5,733 nucleotides of DNA from Nitrospirota bacterium (lineage in GTDB: Bacteria > Nitrospirota > Thermodesulfovibrionia > Thermodesulfovibrionales > UBA6898), in NCBI GenBank assembly GCA_029858145.1, contig JAOUFP010000210.1, forward strand, positions 1 through 5,733, read 5' to 3'. The notes under the pieces were generated by a model that had not been told where the DNA came from, ran no database searches, and saw nothing but the letters and a program-made list of their open reading frames with translations. Positions 1 through 4,413 of this stretch are shown here, piece after piece (position 1 is the stretch's first letter; each line of letters begins with the position of its first letter). The position numbers were made by a program, and so were the translations under genes.

Positions 1-1
1 G

Positions 2-55
2 GGATTCGCCATCGGACTTTTTGTGCATGTACCGAAGACGAAAGAGCGGCGTTGA
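2..55 (+). CDS. possible C-terminal end of an upstream gene (partial)
   Basis: Frame 2 is open from the window edge to a TGA at 53-55. It reads as a short hydrophobic run (GFAIGLFVHV) followed by a basic tail (PKTKERR). That is a common shape for the end of an inner-membrane protein: the last transmembrane helix, then a positively charged cytoplasmic tail. Only 17 residues are visible, so no family can be named. Frame 1 is also open across 1-246, and the choice between the two rests only on the look of the peptide. Confidence 0.25.
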   Translation, partial: GFAIGLFVHVPKTKERR

Positions 56-224
56 AGTATGCGGCCGCAACGGCAATCAGTCCGGGATATCCGTTTTATG
101 TCCGAAGAAGACAGAGCTTCAGATCCTTCCTGAAACCCTTGCCTTCCATCGCTGTCCTGATTGCCCAGGGTTCCATTGCAAATAAGCAGATTACTCCCGT
201 TGTCTCATATAGAATCGTTACGAA
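56..224. other. gene-free leader before the histidine kinase
   Basis: No convincing gene is seen here. A frame starting with TTG at 52 stays open to 246, but it has no Shine-Dalgarno sequence and an Arg/Ser-rich composition with no recognisable motif. The stretch holds an imperfect direct repeat with the preceding bases: 27-47 resembles 98-117, sharing CCGAAGA and AGAGC with a one-base gap. No clear terminator was found. Confidence 0.4.
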
Positions 225-1367
225 ATGGTTATTGACTTCTGTCTGAAATTCTTCATACTATTAAACTACATGTTTCCAGAACAACATAACCCTTCTTATG
301 ATCAGAACCTCCATTCACTGAATGAAAATAATGATGCATGGGCTATGATGATAAGAGCACTCTTGCAGGGCTTCCCCGATTTTATCTATTTCAAGGATGT
401 CCACGGAAGATTTCTTTCAGTCAGTAACGTCTGCGCGCTCTATTTAAATACCTCAGTCGATGACATCATAGGAAAAACAGATTATGACTTTTTCTCTCGG
501 GACCAGGCTGACGAAATTTCCCTTGAGGACAAGAGGGTAATGGAAACAAGGGAACCTGTTAAAGATAAAATCGAGAGAAGGGTGTCTCCTGACGGAAAGG
601 AAATCTGGATTTCGGTCAGCAAGGCTGCCTGGGAAAACAGCACAGGAGAGGTAGTCGGTATCATAGGCGTGTGCAGGGAGGTCACTTATAGAATCGAAAA
701 TGAAAGACATATCCTTGATATGGTGAGCATCGCCACTCACGATATCAGAGGCCCCCTGGTTTCTATCGGAAGCATGATAAAGCTCCTCATGCGGGGGACT
801 TTCGGCCTTATTGACGAAAGCGTCAGAGTCACTCTTTCAGATATTTCTGCCAGGATAGGCCACCTGGAAAGACTGGTGAACGAATACCTTTGTAAATCCT
901 CCATGATGAACGTGAAAATGCCGGTGAAGGAGCACTGTGATCTGCGGCAGGATATTATTGATCCTATCCTTGATGAATATCTGCCGGAACTAGAAGAAAA
1001 TAAGATCAGGATAGACAATCGTCTGGGAGCAATTCCGAGTAACAGGATCATTATAAAAGCGAATGCCAGTTGGATTAAGATCGTATACAGAAATCTTATT
1101 CGCAATGCGATAAAGTACGCGGTTTCAGGGTATATCGCGTTTGGCTTCGAAGACAGGGGAGACTACTACAAGCTGAATGTTTATAACAGCGGCCCCGTTG
1201 TCCCGGAAGAAAATACAACTAAAATCTTTGAAAAATTTGAAAGTGAGAACAGTACGGGCCTCGGCCTTGCGATCAGCCGGAATCTCATTCTCAAGCACGG
1301 CGGAAACATGTGGTATGAGAACACCTGGGACGGCCACCCTAATTTTATTTTCACTATTCCAAAATAG
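225..1367 (+). CDS. soluble PAS-domain sensor histidine kinase
   Basis: This is a cytoplasmic two-component sensor kinase. It would autophosphorylate a histidine and pass the phosphate to a response regulator that is not in the window. A PAS fold covers about residues 43-157 (PDFIYFKD, then GKTDYDFF, then the SPDGKEIW strand and a VGIIGVCREVT end). A HisKA-type dimerisation helix follows with H172 in ATHDIRGPL. The ATPase domain shows the N box with N290 and N294 (RNLIRNAIKY), a G1 box reading NSG (321-323) where Asp is usual, an F box (IFEKF, 334-338) and a G2 box (TGLGLAIS, 344-351). The ATP lid between the F box and the G2 box is very short. There is no transmembrane helix and no attached receiver domain. 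The start is unsure: neither the ATG at 225 nor the one at 270 has a Shine-Dalgarno sequence, and the PAS domain begins well after both. A promoter-like pair at 232-261 favours 270. The PAS ligand cannot be read from the sequence. Confidence 0.9.
   Translation: MVIDFCLKFFILLNYMFPEQHNPSYDQNLHSLNENNDAWAMMIRALLQGFPDFIYFKDVHGRFLSVSNVCALYLNTSVDDIIGKTDYDFFSRDQADEISLEDKRVMETREPVKDKIERRVSPDGKEIWISVSKAAWENSTGEVVGIIGVCREVTYRIENERHILDMVSIATHDIRGPLVSIGSMIKLLMRGTFGLIDESVRVTLSDISARIGHLERLVNEYLCKSSMMNVKMPVKEHCDLRQDIIDPILDEYLPELEENKIRIDNRLGAIPSNRIIIKANASWIKIVYRNLIRNAIKYAVSGYIAFGFEDRGDYYKLNVYNSGPVVPEENTTKIFEKFESENSTGLGLAISRNLILKHGGNMWYENTWDGHPNFIFTIPK
232..261 (+). promoter_or_regulatory. candidate sigma-70 promoter for the histidine kinase
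   Basis: TTGACT at 232-237 matches the -35 consensus at five of six bases. TACTAT at 256-261 matches the -10 at four of six, with an 18-base spacer. Transcription would start near 268, almost on the ATG at 270, giving a leaderless or nearly leaderless message. That would agree with the lack of a ribosome binding site there. It rests on pattern matching only and would conflict with a start at 225. Confidence 0.3.
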
Positions 1368-1493
1368 GGCCGCTGTCGATAAGATTTTCCCGGAGCATCG
1401 GGGGAAGGTCAATCGGTAATCAACTTGGGGAATTTTGAGCTTCATACGACTGACTTTACAAATCCGTTATTAGCAGGTTAGCCGGATAATAAC

Positions 1494-1522
1494 TTGTCGT
1501 ACGCAAACAAAAAAGGTAAATT
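1494..1522 (+). promoter_or_regulatory. candidate promoter of the lipoprotein pair
   Basis: TTGTCG (1494-1499) and TAAATT (1517-1522) are 17 bases apart, each matching the sigma-70 consensus at four of six bases. The spacer and downstream DNA are A-rich. Transcription would start near 1529, leaving a leader of about 55 bases before the ATG at 1585. The rest of 1368-1584 shows no gene. A weak hairpin at 1387-1406 (TTCCC with GGGAA) lacks a T tract, so it is not called a terminator of the kinase. Confidence 0.3.
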
Positions 1523-1584
1523 TTAAAACGGCCTTATCTGCCATAGTTTCGCGCAATTACAAGTGCTTGAGAAAGGGAGGTTAA

Positions 1585-1992
1585 ATGAAACTTACTTTAA
1601 GTATACCTGTAAGTTGTCTCCTCTTTGCTCTTCTCCATTCTTGTGCATTTGACGTTGTCCGAGTAACGCAAATCCCAACAAAGCTTGATTCGTTAGCATT
1701 AACAAAAAGCTCGTTTGAACTGGACAAAGAGGTCACGGTTAATTTGGATACAGGCTATAGTCGTGTGCTTAAAAAAGGTACGCGATGGGCTTGCGTTGGT
1801 GCAATTCCAGAAGGCGATGTTTATAAAACAAAGGATCAGATTCTGACGATAGAAGGCTCAAATATCCATGAGGCTTACATTGTTCTTAAGTCTCAAGATC
1901 TTGTCGGATTCTATCTGCCTGTTGAAAGGACATTTTCGCCTTTAAGCAATCCAATCGCAATATCTGCGAAGGAAATTGTCAATAACCCATAA
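1585..1992 (+). CDS. small putative lipoprotein, uncharacterised
   Basis: This encodes 135 residues. The N-terminus is a lipoprotein-type signal: Lys2, a hydrophobic stretch over about residues 3-17, then LLHSC with Cys20 as the likely lipidated residue. His18 in the lipobox is unusual, so export is likely but lipidation is less certain. The mature part is a compact beta-rich domain of about 115 residues with notable motifs SRVLKKGTRW, GDVYKTKDQIL, SNIHEAYIVL and VGFYLPVE. These read like a conserved family, but I cannot assign a characterised function. The start is firm: GGGAGG at 1575-1580 sits four bases before the ATG. The next gene follows after 14 bases, so the two are probably co-transcribed. 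Its A+T content is higher than in the genes to the right, which would fit acquisition by transfer. It may sit at the inner face of the outer membrane or in the periplasm. Confidence 0.8.
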   Translation: MKLTLSIPVSCLLFALLHSCAFDVVRVTQIPTKLDSLALTKSSFELDKEVTVNLDTGYSRVLKKGTRWACVGAIPEGDVYKTKDQILTIEGSNIHEAYIVLKSQDLVGFYLPVERTFSPLSNPIAISAKEIVNNP

Positions 1993-2006
1993 CAAAGGGG
2001 GAGGAC

Positions 2007-2459
2007 ATGAAAACTTTATTGAAGTTTTTTGCTGTAATTATACTTTCATTACCGTTTTGGGGATGTGCTACATCGGGGCCAAAATATTCTGAGCTTCTGC
2101 CTGCTCTTTCCACGCCGCCGGATACAGGCAGGATTTATATTTATCGAACGACAGTTTTCGGTGCCGCCGTTCAGCCGGAAGTTAAGCTTAATGGTGAAGT
2201 TGTTGGAAAAGCTATACCCAAAGGCTTCTTCTATGTTGACAAGAAACCCGGGACGTATGAAATCCTGACATCTACAGAAGTTGATAGAAAACTCTCTCTC
2301 TTATTGGAATGTGCACAAACTCGTTATGTCCGGCTGAATATGGCAATGGGTTTCTTCGTCGGGCATGTTTACCCTGAATTGATAGATTCCGAGACTGCAG
2401 AGAAAGAAATCCAGGATTGTCAATATACCGGTGCAGAACTGAACGTGCAAAATAAATAA
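2007..2459 (+). CDS. DUF2846-like lipoprotein
   Basis: This encodes 150 residues. The signal peptide has Lys2 and Lys6, a hydrophobic core (FFAVIILSLPF) and a FWGC lipobox with Cys20, followed by Ala-Thr-Ser. The residue after Cys is not Asp, so outer-membrane sorting is expected under the usual Lol rule. Residues 39-75 (DTGRIYIYR, then VKLNGEVVGKA, GFFYVDKKPGTYEI) match the pattern of the DUF2846 family: a beta-sandwich-like domain found in small bacterial lipoproteins with no known activity. Two later cysteines (C102 and C138) could form a disulfide in the periplasm. A strong Shine-Dalgarno sequence (GGGGGAGG, ending four bases before the ATG) fixes the start. It is the second gene of a unit with the lipoprotein at 1585 and is followed directly by an attC-like structure. 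The family call is from motif recognition and the role is unknown. Confidence 0.85.
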   Translation: MKTLLKFFAVIILSLPFWGCATSGPKYSELLPALSTPPDTGRIYIYRTTVFGAAVQPEVKLNGEVVGKAIPKGFFYVDKKPGTYEILTSTEVDRKLSLLLECAQTRYVRLNMAMGFFVGHVYPELIDSETAEKEIQDCQYTGAELNVQNK

Positions 2460-2468
2460 GAAGGCGGC

Positions 2469-2561
2469 GCACAACAAAGCATCGAGCGGGTCGCGGAAAT
2501 CGCCGTCTTTCTTGTTTATTTTAGTTTTGTGCTCCCGTGCCCCTCATGCCCGGCGTTTAGT
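2469..2561 (+). other. integron attC-like recombination site (candidate)
   Basis: This 93-base segment starts ten bases after the lipoprotein stop. It begins with GCACAAC (2469-2475, R''-like, consensus RYYYAAC with one mismatch) and ends with GTTTAGT (2555-2561, R'-like, consensus GTTRRRY with one mismatch). Inside these, GCATCGAG (2479-2486) pairs with CTCATGC (2543-2549) except for one extra C in the left arm. That is where attC sites carry an extrahelical base in L''. Partial pairing continues inward (GG 2488-2489 with CC 2540-2541, and further patches). Length and polarity suit an attC at the 3' end of a cassette. An alternative stem, GCACAA with TTGTGC (2527-2532), also exists. No integrase gene or second attC is visible, so this may be a relic or chance structure. 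Confidence 0.35.
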
Positions 2562-2572
2562 CGATTTCTTTT

Positions 2573-2723
2573 AGAACCTATCTCAAAATCAATAGTTTTT
2601 GTCATTTGCCCTTTTTTGTCATTCCCGTGCAGACGGGAATCCAGTGTTTTCAAGGTGTTCCGGATACCCGCGTTCGCGGGTATGACAGCCTTTTCAGAAA
2701 CAACCGGTTTTGAAATGGGTTCT
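2573..2723. mobile_element. MITE-like quasi-palindromic element with twin hairpins
   Basis: The element is bounded by 16-base terminal inverted repeats: AGAACCTATCTCAAAA at 2573-2588 and TTTTGAAATGGGTTCT at 2708-2723, complementary at 14 of 16 positions. Inside are two hairpins that mirror each other, described separately. Two exact copies of TTTTTGTCATT lie at 2596-2606 and 2613-2623. No open frame in it looks coding and no transposase is present, so it would be non-autonomous. It sits between two convergent genes, where insertion does little harm. A clean target-site duplication was not found: TTTAG occurs on both sides but does not abut the right repeat. Confidence 0.6.
2618..2687. repeat. 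REP-like twin hairpin of the GTCATTCCCG type
   Basis: The first hairpin is ATTCCCGT (2621-2628), loop GCAG, ACGGGAAT (2633-2640), a perfect 8-bp stem. The second is ATACCCGC (2664-2671), loop GTTC, GCGGGTAT (2676-2683), also a perfect 8-bp stem. The pair is flanked by GTCAT at the left and ATGAC at the right, so the whole unit is an inverted repeat. Units of the form GTCATTCCCG...CGGGAATCCAG are widespread dispersed repeats in many bacterial genomes. The two perfect stems differ from each other in the same positions on both arms, consistent with folding being maintained. It could also serve as a bidirectional transcription stop for the convergent genes on either side. Confidence 0.7.
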
Positions 2724-2784
2724 GGTAATCTTTAGAATTTATTTCAGCTGAGCGGTGCGGGTTCGGAGGTGTGTCGGAGCTTTG

Positions 2785-3699
2785 TCACGGTTGCTGTCCC
2801 TCAAAATACCGCGGTGTTACTTTCCTGCGGCCTGCTGTCCGCTGATAGACTTCGTCAGAATATCCGAGGGCGATGACCGCATGAATCTCCTCTTCCGGCG
2901 GAATTCCGACAGCCTGCCGGATTGAAGGCTCTTTCTTCATCGCCGCAACCGCATAGCCGATGAGGCAGGAGCCGAGTCCCATGCTGTGGGCCGCAAGCAG
3001 GATATTCTGTGTCGCGAGCAGGGCGTCCTCAACCGGACAGCTTGCTCCGGGTTTGGAGCCGACGAGGATGGCGGCTGTGCTGCCGTGAAAGAGGCGGTCT
3101 CTGCCTGATCCATGCCATTCTTCGAGCGCCTCTTTCACCTTCCGGTAATATCCGTGATAATAGGCATCGAGTTCTCCTTTCCCTGTCAATTTGAGGAACA
3201 AACGAAGCAGGGTCTTCTCTGCAGCAGTGTTTAATCTCCCGAAATAGGACGCGATCTGTTCCGCAAGGGATATCACCGCCTTCCTCGTCGGCAGAATGGT
3301 GAACGTCCAAGCCTGACTGTTGGTGCCGGACGGCGCGGTGATGCCGATCTTCACGAGGTCTTCGAGCATCGTCCGGTCTATGGGCCGGCCGGAAAAGCAG
3401 CGGCAGGACCGGCGCGAGGCCATAAGCTGCACCAGGCCGGACGTGCTGTATTTCCCGGGAGGAAGCCACTGCTTCTCCGTGATGAACGTCTTATACCGCG
3501 ACATCTCTTCATCAATTGCGGTGACACGGACCGCCTTCCGGGGACATATTGCCTCGCAATGCCCGCAGAAGATCGACTCTTCTCCAGAGACAGCTGCCTT
3601 TCCTTCCATAAGCGAGAGGGTCCCTGTCGGGCAGACGGTGACGCATAACCCGCAGCCATCGCAAAGAGCTTTATCAATTTCTATCATGTTTTCTTCCAT
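2785..3699 (-). CDS. ferredoxin-nitroreductase fusion protein
   Basis: This encodes 304 residues, with a ferredoxin-like module joined to a nitroreductase-family flavoprotein. It would carry electrons through iron-sulfur clusters to a bound FMN that reduces an unknown substrate in the cytoplasm. The first cluster motif is complete: C13, C16, C19 and C23-Pro. The second has only C45, C48 and C52-Pro; residue 42, where these proteins normally have Cys, is Ser (TCG codon). The nitroreductase part shows the FMN-binding RRS (96-98), APSGTNSQAW (122-131), an ED..LATQN..LAA helix followed by MGLGSCLIGY (240-249), and the C-terminal GIPPEEEIHAVIALGY strand (265-280). The start is supported by AGAAGG about five bases before the ATG at 3699; an ATG four codons later is the alternative. 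It is transcribed alone here, convergent with the lipoprotein unit. The family is sure, the substrate is not. Confidence 0.93.
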   Translation of the reverse strand: MEENMIEIDKALCDGCGLCVTVCPTGTLSLMEGKAAVSGEESIFCGHCEAICPRKAVRVTAIDEEMSRYKTFITEKQWLPPGKYSTSGLVQLMASRRSCRCFSGRPIDRTMLEDLVKIGITAPSGTNSQAWTFTILPTRKAVISLAEQIASYFGRLNTAAEKTLLRLFLKLTGKGELDAYYHGYYRKVKEALEEWHGSGRDRLFHGSTAAILVGSKPGASCPVEDALLATQNILLAAHSMGLGSCLIGYAVAAMKKEPSIRQAVGIPPEEEIHAVIALGYSDEVYQRTAGRRKVTPRYFEGQQP

Positions 3700-4006
3700 T
3701 GCCGCCTTCTCAATAAATAGCTACAGCACCATCATATGATAACACTGTCGTCAACTCATTCCTAATTCTTACTTATGAAAGTCATTATTTATCAGTGTGT
3801 GCCGGAGGTGTTGCGTTGCAGGTGAAGAACTATACCGCTGCGAGATGGGTTAGTTCTACTTCGTGTAATAAACCCTTCTCAAACCCCATCAAACGGTGTA
3901 GACTTTGACTAGAGGCCGATAGTGATCGACGGCACTTTCCAAAATAGCGTCTGCAATAGGATCGAGATGAAACCACCCGTAAGAGATATTATGTAAGGAG
4001 GACGGA
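3700..4006. other. divergent intergenic region
   Basis: No gene is supported in these 307 bases. The region separates the divergent nitroreductase and DUF2934 genes, so both promoters should lie here, but no convincing -35/-10 pair was found for either. It contains the perfect palindrome ATCATATGAT (3731-3740), 31 bases upstream of the nitroreductase start, a possible operator. It also has an inverted repeat, GATGGGTT (3844-3851) with AACCCCATC (3882-3890), containing a nested GGGTT/AACCC pair, which could fold in a transcript. The last bases carry the very strong ribosome binding site of the next gene. Confidence 0.45.
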
Positions 4007-4216
4007 ATGAGAAGGAAAAAGGGTTTACACGATGAGGTTGCAAGGGTTGCGTACGAACTTTATAAAAAAAGAGGCAGGGCTCACGGGCATGACTTAGAGG
4101 ATTGGTTAGAGGCAGAAAAGATAGTGACGGAAAAACATGAGAGACATGCAAGGGAAACAGAGCAGCAAGTTGATGTTATCGGGAAACCAAGGCAGGGGTT
4201 TCGGCGACACCCTTAA
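4007..4216 (+). CDS. DUF2934 family small protein
   Basis: This encodes 69 mostly charged residues. Positions 11-37 carry the DUF2934 pattern: an AYELY helix, a K-K-R-G-R turn and the HDLEDWLEAE helix. This short two-helix motif is found in many small bacterial proteins of unknown function. The N-terminus is basic (RRKK), there is no signal peptide or membrane segment, and the tail is Arg/Gly/Pro-rich, so a soluble cytoplasmic protein is expected. The start is firm: AAGGAGG (3995-4001) lies five bases before the ATG, close to an ideal Shine-Dalgarno sequence, suggesting strong translation. The stop codon lies within a terminator-like hairpin, so the gene is probably monocistronic. It is convergent with the glucan synthase. 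No function can be assigned. Confidence 0.85.
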   Translation: MRRKKGLHDEVARVAYELYKKRGRAHGHDLEDWLEAEKIVTEKHERHARETEQQVDVIGKPRQGFRRHP

Positions 4217-4229
4217 AAAAGGGTTTTAT
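4209..4229 (+). terminator. small rho-independent terminator overlapping the stop codon
   Basis: ACCCTT (4209-4214), loop AAAA, AAGGGT (4219-4224) form a 6-bp stem, followed directly by TTTTAT counting the last stem base. The TAA stop of the DUF2934 gene (4214-4216) falls at the loop. The stem is short and has few G-C pairs, so termination may be partial. On the minus strand no T tract follows, so it probably does not stop the glucan synthase transcript. Confidence 0.5.
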
Positions 4230-4413
4230 AAGAAAGGTTGAGAGATGCCGGTGAGAAGTATATGGCAACAATCGATGAAGACACACGACAGAGGATTATG
4301 CCTTCAATATCTTCAGGAGCTTTGCAGTTGAATAAACCTTTGACTAAACCCTCTGCGATCTTTGCGGCGCTGCGGTAAACGCCTATTTCGTCGCCGTCCA
4401 TATGGCTGAACTG
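4225..4413. other. convergent intergenic region, no supported gene
   Basis: The DUF2934 gene and the glucan synthase converge here. On the minus strand a frame runs from an ATG at 4401 down to 4213, but it has no ribosome binding site and no recognisable motif. On the plus strand a short frame at 4262-4378 (38 residues, starting MATIDEDTRQ) is similarly unsupported, with only a weak GAGAAG upstream. No terminator for the glucan synthase was recognised in this gap. Confidence 0.4.

Noticed and set aside
52..246. A 64-residue frame on the plus strand
   Set aside because: It has a TTG start with no ribosome binding site, an Arg/Ser-rich sequence with no motif, and overlaps the kinase start.
1387..1406. 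Hairpin TTCCC/GGGAA after the kinase as a terminator
   Set aside because: The stem is short and no T tract follows.
1417..1483. A second attC upstream of the lipoproteins, using AATCAAC and GTTAGCC as ends
   Set aside because: The end boxes are loosely right, but the flanking arms show no complementarity, so there is no attC-like fold.
2618..2687. The twin hairpins as a short CRISPR-like array
   Set aside because: There are only two units, in inverted rather than direct orientation, with no regular spacers.
2529..2735. A 68-residue plus-strand frame
   Set aside because: It is a translation of the attC-like site and the palindromic element; the repeat structure explains the DNA better.
4213..4401. 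A 62-residue frame on the minus strand just after the glucan synthase
   Set aside because: There is no Shine-Dalgarno sequence and no recognisable motif, and its end lies in the terminator of the opposite gene.
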